From NCBI GenBank assembly GCA_002377695.1, contig DFQH01000001.1, positions 607,583-671,582 on the forward strand: a stretch of 64,000 bases of DNA. The letters are read 5' to 3'. This DNA is from Citromicrobium sp. UBA3494. GTDB lineage: Bacteria > Pseudomonadota > Alphaproteobacteria > Sphingomonadales > Sphingomonadaceae. The translations under genes were made by a program, and so were the position numbers. A model generated the notes under the pieces. That model worked only from the letters and a program-made list of their open reading frames with translations. It was not told the DNA's origin and searched no databases. Positions 34,003 through 42,354 of this stretch are shown piece after piece. Position 1 is the stretch's first letter. Each line of letters begins with the position of its first letter.

Positions 34003-35058
34003 ATGTCCAAAAGCACAGAAGCACTAGAAGTTGCTGTCGCCGAAGTTATTGCCAACAAGAATTCAGATGGATCGCCCGGTTCTGCCAGGCAGCGCGCCAA
34101 TATCGACCGCGCCTTTTCGCGGATCCTCAAGATCGCAGCGCCGCGTATTCGTCACTTCATCCGCCAGTACGGCCTCTCCGCTTTTCACGAGGACGCCGAA
34201 CAGGTTTGCGCCATTGCGGTTCACCGCGCGATCGAGGCCTATGATCCGACCAAGGCCAAGTTCACCACGTTCCTCAACTGGCAGATCCGTGGCGAGCTGC
34301 AGAGCCTGCGCTTCCGCCTGATGACCGATCAGCGCCCGTCGGCCCGCAAGGTCGAGGCTGTGACCATCACCATCCACGCCGGGACGACCACTCCCGATGG
34401 CGAAGAAACCAGCCTCGAGGCGCTGGTGGAGGATGAAGAAGCGCTGGAACGCACCGAACGGGCCGCGTCCGACCACCTGGCCCATGAGACCTGCGCCGCG
34501 CTGCTCGACGCCTATGTCGAAGCGGAACGCAAGGCGGGTATCGAGCAGCTGCGCAAGCGCGCCCGGGCACGCCGTCCGAAACGCGACATGCGCGAAGCCC
34601 GCCCCGATCTGCCCGTGAGCTTTCGCGCCCATCTTGCCGGTCCGGACCCGGAAGAACTCGCAGCGCTGCACGAGCGGCTGGAGCGCGATCGCGCCATTAT
34701 CGAGCGCAGCCTGTTCTCCGGCGACACCCGCGAGGCGCTGAGCCTGGACACCAGCCTGACGCGCGAGCGCATCCGTCAGATCGTGCGCCGTGCCAGCAAG
34801 CAACTGGCGCGTCTGGTTCAGACCGACCCCCGCTTCGCCATGCTCGCCGAGCAGGCAGGGCTGGAGCGAGCTGGCGCGCCGGCAGAGAAGCCGACGCCTG
34901 CCCCTGCCCCTGCCGGGATCATGCCTGCCATGCACCAGCCGCACAACCGCGCGGTCACCGTTTCGAAGCCCGCCGAGCGGCCGGCCGATGCCCCGCGTGA
35001 ACTCGATGTGCCGGTGGCGGCCCTGATCCCGCAGCAGCCGGGAAGGCTATCGCTCTGA
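34003..35058 (+). CDS. Atypical sigma-70-family RNA polymerase sigma factor
   Basis: 351 aa. Residues ~36-115 are region 2: FSRILKIAAPRIRHFIRQYG, AEQVCAIAVHRAIEAYDPTK and AKFTTFLNWQIRGELQSLRF, the -10-binding and core-binding helix. Residues ~225-275 are region 4 with the HTH SLTRERIRQIVRRASKQL. Between them are ~110 residues of charged sequence instead of a standard region 3, and the C-terminal ~70 residues are Pro/Ala-rich. It is neither RpoD, RpoH nor a compact ECF factor. No anti-sigma gene is adjacent. Probably a lineage-specific alternative sigma factor. Confidence 0.8.
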   Translation: MSKSTEALEVAVAEVIANKNSDGSPGSARQRANIDRAFSRILKIAAPRIRHFIRQYGLSAFHEDAEQVCAIAVHRAIEAYDPTKAKFTTFLNWQIRGELQSLRFRLMTDQRPSARKVEAVTITIHAGTTTPDGEETSLEALVEDEEALERTERAASDHLAHETCAALLDAYVEAERKAGIEQLRKRARARRPKRDMREARPDLPVSFRAHLAGPDPEELAALHERLERDRAIIERSLFSGDTREALSLDTSLTRERIRQIVRRASKQLARLVQTDPRFAMLAEQAGLERAGAPAEKPTPAPAPAGIMPAMHQPHNRAVTVSKPAERPADAPRELDVPVAALIPQQPGRLSL

Positions 35059-35278
35059 CCAGCCGATGCCCGCCGGTCTCGAGACGACCGGCGGCAAGGG
35101 ACTGCGGAGGCGCAGTACCTGCAACGGACTGGAGCAACAGAAATATGCACGCGCCGGTACCCTCGGATGTCTAGGATGCCGGCGCGACCTGTTTCGCCGT
35201 CGCACCCGCACTCAGGCTGGCACGCAGGATCGGGCAGCCTATGCGCGCCGTGAACGATCCCGCGCAGCGCGCCCCGGC

Positions 35279-36505
35279 CTATCGCCCGGTATCGACGATG
35301 AAGCTGACGGTCGTGGTGGTGGAGCCGCCGATATTGAGTGTCTGCACCCGTCCGGCACCCTCGACCTGACAGCTCCCGGCCTTGCCGGACACCTGCCGCG
35401 CGGCGTCGTGCACCATGCGAACGCCCGTCGCGCCGACCGGATGGCCCAGGCCGATCAGCCCGCCCGAGGGATTCACGGGGATGCGCCCGCCCTTCTCTAT
35501 GCTGCCATCCTCGATCGCCTTCCAGCTTTCGCCGGGCGCGGTGATGCCCAGATGGTCGATCGCCATGTATTCGGTGACGGTGAAGCAGTCGTGCGTTTCC
35601 ACCGCGTCCAGCTGGTCCACCCCCTCGATCCCGGCGCGCCTGCGCGCATCCTCGATCGCGCCGCGCACCTGCGGGAAGACGTAGGCGCCACCGGCGCTCG
35701 CCTTGATCTTGGCATCGTAGGAGAGCGGCGCAGTGCGGTGCCCCCAGCCGGAGATGTGCGGCAGGTCCTCCAGCGCGATCCCGCGCTTCTTCGCATAGTC
35801 CGCCGCGCGCTCTTCGGAGGCGAGGAAAACGACCGTAGCGCCATCGGTGATCTGGCCGCAATCCATCTTGCGCGTGCGGCCTTCGACCACGGGATTGGCT
35901 TCGTCATCGGCGGAGAAGCTCTCCGGAGTGAACTGCCAGTCGCGCGTCTGCGCATCGGGATTGACGCGCGCATTGTCGAAATTGATCTGCGCGATGCGCA
36001 TCAGGTGTTCGTATTCCAGCCCGTGGCGGTTCTGGTACTCTTCCGACAGGTCGGAGAATGCGCGCGGCCATACGAAATCCGCGTCCTCGAACTCGCGGCC
36101 GACCCATGCGGCTGCGCCCAGGTGCCCGGCCGCCTCGCGCCCGCCGGTATTGCGCATCTGTTCGATGCCGACCACGCAGGCGAGATCGTAGCGCCCGGCC
36201 TCGATCTCCGCCATCGCGGCCAGGATTGCGACGCTGCCCGAAGCGCAGGCGGCTTCGTGCCGTGCGGTCGGCAGCCCGTCGAATACGGGATCGACCATGC
36301 CGAAGAAGCCGCCCAGCTGCCCCTGGCCGCAGAAGAGCTCGCCTGCGAAGTTGCCGACATGTCCGGTCTCGATCTCGGCTGGATCGAGTTGCGCCTGATC
36401 CAGCCCGTCGCGCAGCACTTCGCCGAACACGCCCAGCATGTCCGTGCCCTCGCGCGCCCAGTTGCGCGCGAAATCGGTCTGCGCCCCGCCGAGTACGTAC
36501 ACCAT
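35279..36505 (-). CDS. Thiolase, SCP-x type
   Basis: 408 aa. It catalyses thiolytic cleavage or condensation of acyl-CoA. Nucleophile Cys in HEAACASGSVAILAA, histidine in AVETHDCFTVTEY (the HDCF motif of SCP2-type thiolases rather than NEAF) and C-terminal GLGHPVGATGVRM. Unlike PhaA/FadA it ends LNIGGSTTTTVSFIV with no second catalytic Cys, as usual for the SCP-x branch. It follows the thiolase at 36519-37676 by 13 nt on the same strand; the pair forms a two-gene operon divergent from an acyl-CoA ligase. Confidence 0.9.
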   Translation of the reverse strand: MVYVLGGAQTDFARNWAREGTDMLGVFGEVLRDGLDQAQLDPAEIETGHVGNFAGELFCGQGQLGGFFGMVDPVFDGLPTARHEAACASGSVAILAAMAEIEAGRYDLACVVGIEQMRNTGGREAAGHLGAAAWVGREFEDADFVWPRAFSDLSEEYQNRHGLEYEHLMRIAQINFDNARVNPDAQTRDWQFTPESFSADDEANPVVEGRTRKMDCGQITDGATVVFLASEERAADYAKKRGIALEDLPHISGWGHRTAPLSYDAKIKASAGGAYVFPQVRGAIEDARRRAGIEGVDQLDAVETHDCFTVTEYMAIDHLGITAPGESWKAIEDGSIEKGGRIPVNPSGGLIGLGHPVGATGVRMVHDAARQVSGKAGSCQVEGAGRVQTLNIGGSTTTTVSFIVDTGR

Positions 36506-36518
36506 GCGCTGTCTCCTC

Positions 36519-37676
36519 CTAGCGTGCGATCCGTTCGACGATCATGGCCGAGCCGACACCCTGCGCGCCGGTGGTGACGACCAGCCCGTAGCGCCCCTCG
36601 CACGCATCGAGCGCGTCGAGCAGGGTGGACAGCAGGATCGCGCCGGTCGCGCCCATCGGGTGCCCCTTGGCCATGTGCCCGCCGCCGACATTCACCTTGT
36701 CCATGTCCACATCGTAGTCGCGTTCCAGCTTGGCGATGGTGACGGCGAAGGCTTCCATGAACTCGATACGGTCCATATCTGCAAGTGACAGCCCGGCGCG
36801 TTCAAGCGCGGTCTCCATCGCGGTGAACCCGGCCAGCAGCGAATCGCGCACGTCCCCGCCCGACTCCGCGAAGGCGACGATCTTTGCGCGCGGATTGGCG
36901 ATCTGCTCCTTGCTGCCGATCAGCGCCAGCCCGGCACCGTCCGCCATGGGCGGCGCGTGGGCCACGGTCATGCGATAGTCGATCTCCTCCCCTTCGAGAG
37001 GTTCGGCGTAATGTTCGCTCATCTTCTCGAAGGCCGGTTTCAGCCCACCGGCCTTCTCCATGTCGAGCCCGCGCACCACCTCGTCGCGGTCGAGCGATCC
37101 GATCTTGATGCGCGAGGCCTTGAGGGCCGCGTCATCTTCCGCGCTGACGGAGAGCTGCTGCGACCGGACCGCCGCCCGGTCCATCGTCTCACGGTCGATG
37201 CCCTCCCTGGTGGCCAGCCTTTCGGCGGCCAGAACGACGGGGATATATTGATCGCGCGGGGCGAATTCGCGCGCGCCGTAATAGTCCGCCTTGTCCCCCA
37301 TGAACGGCACCTGCGACATCATCTCGACCCCGCCCGCCAGCGCGACATCGGCCTGGCCGGCGGCGATGGCGGCCGCGCTTTCGCCGATTGCAGTGAGGCC
37401 CGAGACGCAGAAATTGTTGAGCGTGTGGGTCACGGTGCGCTCGGGAAGACCGGCGGCGATCTTCGTCACCATCGCCACATGGCCACCCTGCGATCCGATC
37501 TGGCCGACGCATCCCAGCGAGAGACGATCAACCTTGTCGCGCGCGATTCCCGTGCGCTGCTCCAGCGCATCGACCAGCGCCGCGCCGAGACCGTGCGGGG
37601 TTTGCGTCGCCAGACCACCTTCGGGCTTGGCGGCGCCTCGTGGGGTGCGGACTGCGTCGGCGATATAGACTTCCAT
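36519..37676 (-). CDS. Acetyl-CoA C-acyltransferase (thiolase II-like)
   Basis: 385 aa from ATG 37676 (MEVYIADAVRTPRGAAKPEG), chosen over ATG 37688 because GGAG lies 6 nt upstream of it. The nucleophile is in THTLNNFCVSGLTAIGE, the EAF motif in FMEAFAVTIAKLE and the histidine in GGHMAKGHPMGATGA. The C-terminal acid/base Cys expected in C-x-G is replaced: VTTGAQGVGSAMIVER aligns a Thr at that position. It may therefore favour cleavage of unusual acyl chains or use another proton donor. First gene of a minus-strand thiolase pair. Confidence 0.9.
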   Translation of the reverse strand: MEVYIADAVRTPRGAAKPEGGLATQTPHGLGAALVDALEQRTGIARDKVDRLSLGCVGQIGSQGGHVAMVTKIAAGLPERTVTHTLNNFCVSGLTAIGESAAAIAAGQADVALAGGVEMMSQVPFMGDKADYYGAREFAPRDQYIPVVLAAERLATREGIDRETMDRAAVRSQQLSVSAEDDAALKASRIKIGSLDRDEVVRGLDMEKAGGLKPAFEKMSEHYAEPLEGEEIDYRMTVAHAPPMADGAGLALIGSKEQIANPRAKIVAFAESGGDVRDSLLAGFTAMETALERAGLSLADMDRIEFMEAFAVTIAKLERDYDVDMDKVNVGGGHMAKGHPMGATGAILLSTLLDALDACEGRYGLVVTTGAQGVGSAMIVERIAR

Positions 37677-37753
37677 GAATGGCTCCATTGCTTGGATACT
37701 GCTCGGTGCGCCCGGCCGGGATCGCCGGCCTCGACGGCACGCTTCGGCAAAGC

Positions 37754-37782
37754 TTGTCGCATCAAATTAGTATGCTTACAAT
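37754..37782 (+). promoter_or_regulatory. Promoter for the acyl-CoA ligase/SDR operon
   Basis: TTGTCG (37754-37759), a 17-nt spacer and TACAAT (37777-37782) make a good sigma-70-like promoter, placing the transcript start near 37790 and the ATG at 37831. It lies in the divergent gap with the thiolase pair. No perfect palindrome was found over it. Confidence 0.6.
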
Positions 37783-37830
37783 AGTGACAGACAGAGACGG
37801 CCCAGCCGTCCGGCATAACCGGAGAGCAGA

Positions 37831-39522
37831 ATGTACCTTACGCCCGAAGCGCGGATCGCAGATTACGAAACGAAAGGCTGGTGGCGGGGAATCACCGTAG
37901 ATGAGCTGCTGAAGGAAACCCTGGCGGGCGATCACGCCGAACTGGCGGTCATCGATCCGTCCAACCGCGAAGCGCTCGATGGCGTGGCGCCGGGGCGGCT
38001 GACCTGGGAAGAATTCGACGAGCGGATCGACCGACTGGCGGCCAGCTTCCACCAGCTGGGCCTGCGCAAGGACGACCGGATCGTTGCGCAGCTGCCGAAC
38101 ACGATCGACGCCGTGCTCACCCTGTTCGCGTCGGCGCGGCTGGGCCTGATCCTGAGCCCGGTGGTGATGCAGTACCGCAAGCACGAGCTCGGACACGTGT
38201 TCGAGAAGGTAGAACCTGCCGCCTTCGTCACCATCCCGAGCTTTCACGATTTCGATCAGGCGGCATTGGGCACGCAATTGTGCAAGGCCCACGGCGCGCA
38301 GCTGCTGATGTTCGGCGACGCGCCCGATGGCGCGACCTCCCTCGACGATGCCATGCAGGATGCAGACCGCGATGCGCTTGCCCGCTACCGCGCGGAAAAT
38401 CCCGTCTCGGCGGGCGAGGTTTTCACCATCTGCTGGACCTCCGGGACGGAAAGCCAGCCCAAGGGCGTGCCGCGCAACCACAACCACTGGGTCCTCAACG
38501 GCGACGTGATGGTGGAAGCGACCGCGATGAAGAGCGGCGACACGATCCTCAACCCGTTCCCGCTGGTGAACATCGGATCGATCGGCGGCCTCATGATGCC
38601 CTGGCTGCGCTGCGGCGGCACGGTGGTTTTGCACCACCCCTTCGACGTCGGCGTTTTCCTGACGCAGCTGCAGCAGGAAAAGGTCAGCTACACGATCGCC
38701 CCGCCTGCAGTGCTGGGCGCACTGCTCAAGCAGCCCGAGCTTCTGGAAAAGTTCGATCTTTCCGCCTTGCGGACGGTCGGTTCGGGCTCGGCCCCGCTCT
38801 CGCCCTGGCTGATCGAGGGCTGGAAGGACCGCTACGGCATCGAAATCGCCAATATCTTCGGTTCGAACGAAGGTGCCTCGCTGTTCTCCAACCTGCAATT
38901 GGTGCCCGATCCGGTCGAGAGAGCGCGCTACTTCCCGCGCTTCGGCGCACGCGATGCCGATTGGGACGGGATGACGGCCACCATCATGGACTCGCGGCTG
39001 GTCGACCCCGCAACGGAAGAGGAGATTACCGAGCCGGGCAAGGTGGGCGAACTGCGGCTTGGCGGTGCGATGATCTTCGATGGCTACTGGCGCGCGCCGG
39101 AAATGAACGCGACCGCGTTCGATAGCGAAGGCTACTACCGCACCGGCGACCTGTTCGAGATCGCCGGGCCGGGCAACCGCTTCTACCAGTTCCAGGGGCG
39201 CTCCAAGGAGATCATCATGCGCGGCGGGGTCAACATCTCGCCCGCCGAGCTGGACGACCTGATCGTGGGCCAGCCGCAGATCAAGGAAGCGGCGACCGTG
39301 GGCGTGCCTGACGAAAGGCTGGGAGAGCGGATCGCCGTCGCGGTCGTCCCGCACGAGGGTGAAGAGCCCAAGCTGGAAGACATCACCGCCTGGCTCGAAG
39401 CGCGCGATATCGCCATCTTCAAGCGGCCCGAGTTTCTGGTGATCGTCGATGCCCTCCCGCGCAACGCAATGAACAAGGTGGTGCGCGACGAACTGCGCGA
39501 AATGGTGGTGGCAAGACTATGA
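37831..39522 (+). CDS. AMP-forming acyl-CoA synthetase
   Basis: 563 aa. Activates a carboxylic acid to its CoA thioester via an acyl-adenylate. A3 loop TICWTSGTESQPKGVPRNHN, A5 NIFGSNEGASLFS, A7/A8 YYRTGDLFEIAG and the hinge QGRSKEIIMRGGVNISPAEL, with the catalytic A10 Lys near NAMNKVVRDEL. The substrate cannot be read from sequence; context suggests an acid intermediate of the catabolic region. It overlaps the next SDR by 4 nt (ATGA, 39519-39522). Confidence 0.92.
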   Translation: MYLTPEARIADYETKGWWRGITVDELLKETLAGDHAELAVIDPSNREALDGVAPGRLTWEEFDERIDRLAASFHQLGLRKDDRIVAQLPNTIDAVLTLFASARLGLILSPVVMQYRKHELGHVFEKVEPAAFVTIPSFHDFDQAALGTQLCKAHGAQLLMFGDAPDGATSLDDAMQDADRDALARYRAENPVSAGEVFTICWTSGTESQPKGVPRNHNHWVLNGDVMVEATAMKSGDTILNPFPLVNIGSIGGLMMPWLRCGGTVVLHHPFDVGVFLTQLQQEKVSYTIAPPAVLGALLKQPELLEKFDLSALRTVGSGSAPLSPWLIEGWKDRYGIEIANIFGSNEGASLFSNLQLVPDPVERARYFPRFGARDADWDGMTATIMDSRLVDPATEEEITEPGKVGELRLGGAMIFDGYWRAPEMNATAFDSEGYYRTGDLFEIAGPGNRFYQFQGRSKEIIMRGGVNISPAELDDLIVGQPQIKEAATVGVPDERLGERIAVAVVPHEGEEPKLEDITAWLEARDIAIFKRPEFLVIVDALPRNAMNKVVRDELREMVVARL

Positions 39523-40421
39523 GTGGTGCGAACACACAGGCAGCGAACCAGCGCGTCACGCTGGTAACGGGCGCGGGCAACGGGCTGGGCGAGGCATTTG
39601 CCTATGCCTGCGCGCGACGCGGCGATGCCGTGATTGCCAATAACCGCGTCCACGCCGACCGCCCCAGCTCCGCCGCCGCGCTGGCCGATGCGCTGCGCGC
39701 CGAAGGATACAGCGCCGGGGTGGACGAACATTCGGTCGACGCGGACGGCGCGGCCGAGGCCATCGTGGCCAACGCTCTCGACCAGTTCGGGCGGCTCGAC
39801 GGGATCATCCTCAATGCCGGGATTTCCGGTCCTGCGGCACGGGTGGCGGACAGCGACCTGTCCGATCTTCGCGCAGCGATGGAGATCAATTTCTTCGCCA
39901 ATGCCGCCCTCGTGCAGGCGGCCCTGCCCCATCTTGAGCAATCCCCCGCGGGGCGCATCGTGCTGATCGCCTCCTCCGCCGGGCTCCACGGGCTGAAGGG
40001 CCGCGCGCCTTACGCCGCGTCCAAGGCGGCGCTGATCGCCTATGGCCGTTCGCTCGCGCTCGAACTGCGGCGCACGAACATCCGCACCAATATCTTCGCG
40101 CCCTATGCGGCGACCAAGATGACGGGCGGACAGGACGAGGTTACGGACGAGCGGCTGCTGCCCGAGCACGCCGCGCCGGGCGCGGCGTGGCTCTCTTCCG
40201 AACAGTGCGATGCCAATGGCGAAATCTGGGTCGGCGGTGCCGGCCAGTTCCGCCGCGCGGCCATGGTCGAAGGGGCTGGCGGCAGCAAGCCCGATGCCGA
40301 TGCGCAATGGCTGGCGGAGAATGCCGGGAACTTGCGCTCGCTCGAGCCGCACAGAGAGTTTCCGGGCGGTGAAGCGGCGTTTGCCGATTTCTACTCCGCG
40401 CTTGGTTCGCCTTCAGAGTAA
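39519..40421 (+). CDS. Short-chain dehydrogenase/reductase
   Basis: 300 aa. The cofactor motif is TLVTGAGNGLGEAFAYACAR (TGxxxGxG) and the catalytic set is NAG, S in LIASSAGLHG and YAASK; it resembles the hydroxyacyl-CoA dehydrogenase branch found in multifunctional beta-oxidation enzymes. A C-terminal ~70-residue extension (GGAGQFRRAAMVEGAGGSK...) follows the core, as in those enzymes. Translationally coupled to the ligase upstream. Its last 31 nt overlap the 3' end of the convergent ligase at 40391. Confidence 0.9.
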   Translation: MSGANTQAANQRVTLVTGAGNGLGEAFAYACARRGDAVIANNRVHADRPSSAAALADALRAEGYSAGVDEHSVDADGAAEAIVANALDQFGRLDGIILNAGISGPAARVADSDLSDLRAAMEINFFANAALVQAALPHLEQSPAGRIVLIASSAGLHGLKGRAPYAASKAALIAYGRSLALELRRTNIRTNIFAPYAATKMTGGQDEVTDERLLPEHAAPGAAWLSSEQCDANGEIWVGGAGQFRRAAMVEGAGGSKPDADAQWLAENAGNLRSLEPHREFPGGEAAFADFYSALGSPSE

Positions 40422-41929
40422 AGCCGCCGCATCGCCACCTTGTCGGGCTTGCCGAGGCCGGTCTTGGGCAATTCGTCCGCGATGTGGATCGCCTTGGGCA
40501 CGTGCACCGCGCCCTTGGCGGCTCGCACCGCATCGCGCAGCCGGTCCGCCTCGATTTCCTGCCCGGCGCGCGGGACGACCAGCGCCGTCACCTGCTCGCC
40601 CCACTTGCGATCGGGAATGCCGAAGACCGCCACCGCCGACACCGCAGGATCGCGCGCGATCACTGCTTCCACTTCCGCCGGGAAGACGTTGAAGCCGCCG
40701 CTGATGATCATGTCCTTCGCGCGGCCGACGATCCGGTACAGGCCATCCTCTCCGATCCGGCCCAGATCGCCGGTGCGCAGCCAGCCGCCCGCAAGCGTTT
40801 TCGCGCTTTCCTCCGGCATGCCGAGATAGCCGCTCATGACCAGCGGACCGCGCACGGCGATTTCTCCGACGCCATCCGTCTCGTCCAGCAGGCGAATGTC
40901 GATCCCCGGGAAAGGCCGGCCCGCCGCGTCGGGCGCGGCGCGATGCTCGCCCCGGTCGAGGATCAGGATCGTGTTGGGTGCCTCGCTCTGGCCGTAGCAC
41001 TGGACGAGTATCTCGCCGAAGCGGTCGATCGCTTCCAGCACGCGGGCAGACTCCATGGGCGCGCCCGAATAGATCAGCGTGTCGATGGAGCTTAGGGCGT
41101 CCGATGGCAGATCCGGGGCATCGAGCAGCGCACCGATCATGGTCGGGACCATCCAGCTGACGGTCGCGCGGTGGGCCCGCGCCGCCTCGGCAAAGCCCGA
41201 GACGGAGAATCCGCGCTGCAGGATCACCGTGCCGCCGCGCACCAGCGTGGGCAGCACGATGGAGCCCGCGCCGTGCGAGATGGGTGCGGGGCACAGGAAA
41301 CGGATTTCTGCCGGGAAGTCGATCCGCGCCAGGGCCATCAGGGTGTTCGTGACGAGCGCGCGGTTGGACAGCATCACCCCCTTGGGCCGCCCGGTGGTCC
41401 CGCCGGTATAGGCGAGGCGCACGATATCCTCCGCATCTCCGATGGCATGCGCGGGAAGCGCGGATGATGCAGGCGTGGCAGGCCAGAACGGACCGACGGC
41501 ATCGTCGTCCTGATGGGCGTAACAGGCGATCCCGGCATCCCGGGCCAGCGAAGCTGCGTCCGCAATCCTGCCCGGTCCGCCGACAAGAATCCGCGCACCA
41601 CTATCCTTCAGGATGTACAGCTGGTCCTCGCGCCCGCCCATCGCATGCAGGGTGAGAGAGCGGTAGCCACCGATATAGGCCGCCGCCATCAGCGCGTACT
41701 GGCGCGTGCAATTCTCGCTGATCTGCGCGACGGTCGCGCCGCGCGGCAGGCCCAGCTCGTCGAGCCGTTCCATGGCCTGCGCGACCATCTGGCCGAAGGC
41801 GCGGTAGCTCGTCTCGCCCTCATCATCGACGAAGGCAATCGCGTCGCCATGGCGCGCAATGGCGTCGAGGATGATATCGCCCAGCAGCCCGCCGGAGGCT
41901 GCCGCTGCGGCGGCACCGCCTTCGCTCAC
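40391..41929 (-). CDS. AMP-forming acyl-CoA ligase
   Basis: 512 aa from GTG 41929. A3 LAYTGGTTGRPKGVMLSNRA, A5 QCYGQSEAPNTI, A7/A8 GWLRTGDLGRIGEDG, hinge VGRAKDMIISGGFNVFPAEV and A10 KTGLGKPDKVAMR with the catalytic Lys. GTGA overlap (41926-41929) couples it to the NTF2-fold gene upstream; it is last in the operon TonB receptor, SDR, NTF2-fold protein, ligase. Convergent overlap of 31 nt with the SDR at 39519-40421. Confidence 0.92.
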   Translation of the reverse strand: MSEGGAAAAAASGGLLGDIILDAIARHGDAIAFVDDEGETSYRAFGQMVAQAMERLDELGLPRGATVAQISENCTRQYALMAAAYIGGYRSLTLHAMGGREDQLYILKDSGARILVGGPGRIADAASLARDAGIACYAHQDDDAVGPFWPATPASSALPAHAIGDAEDIVRLAYTGGTTGRPKGVMLSNRALVTNTLMALARIDFPAEIRFLCPAPISHGAGSIVLPTLVRGGTVILQRGFSVSGFAEAARAHRATVSWMVPTMIGALLDAPDLPSDALSSIDTLIYSGAPMESARVLEAIDRFGEILVQCYGQSEAPNTILILDRGEHRAAPDAAGRPFPGIDIRLLDETDGVGEIAVRGPLVMSGYLGMPEESAKTLAGGWLRTGDLGRIGEDGLYRIVGRAKDMIISGGFNVFPAEVEAVIARDPAVSAVAVFGIPDRKWGEQVTALVVPRAGQEIEADRLRDAVRAAKGAVHVPKAIHIADELPKTGLGKPDKVAMRRLYSEGEPSAE

Positions 41930-42354
41930 GCCGGGCGCTCTAGCAGTTCTTGCGCGAAGTCCGGCAGCTGCGCCTCGCCCGCCGATTGCCGGTCGATCGT
42001 GGCGCGGTCGAAATAGTCGCGCCAGTCGGTGAACTGGCCATTTTCGATCCGCACGACCCCTGCATAGGGCGTCACCACGCGCGTACCGTCCGCCAGATCG
42101 AAATCCTCCACCGCTTCGTAGAACACGTCCTTGCCCGCCTCGGCCATCGCGTTGATGCGCAGCCGCTTCACTGCGGACAGCCCGCTATAGGTGGTCAGGA
42201 ATTCGCGGATTTCCTCATGCCCCACGGCAGGCGGTTTGGTGGTGGCGGAGAAATGGAAACGCCCATCGCTTGCGAACATGCCGACCATGTCGTCGATGCG
42301 CCCGGCATGCCAGTGATCGAAGAAACGGGTGACGAGCTGCTTGCCTGTGCTCAC
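41926..42354 (-). CDS. NTF2-fold (SnoaL/limonene-epoxide-hydrolase-like) protein
   Basis: 142 aa from GTG 42354, which overlaps the stop of the upstream SDR (GTGA). Cone-shaped alpha+beta NTF2 fold: STGKQLVTRFFDHWHAGRID, MVGMFASDGRFHFSA, and the C-terminal GQFTDWRDYFDRATI. WRDYFD carries one Asp of the limonene epoxide hydrolase triad, but the R-x-D motif expected mid-protein is not seen (FYEAVEDFD), so epoxide hydrolase activity is doubtful. Could be an isomerase or cyclase of a pathway intermediate. Confidence 0.75.
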   Translation of the reverse strand: MSTGKQLVTRFFDHWHAGRIDDMVGMFASDGRFHFSATTKPPAVGHEEIREFLTTYSGLSAVKRLRINAMAEAGKDVFYEAVEDFDLADGTRVVTPYAGVVRIENGQFTDWRDYFDRATIDRQSAGEAQLPDFAQELLERPA

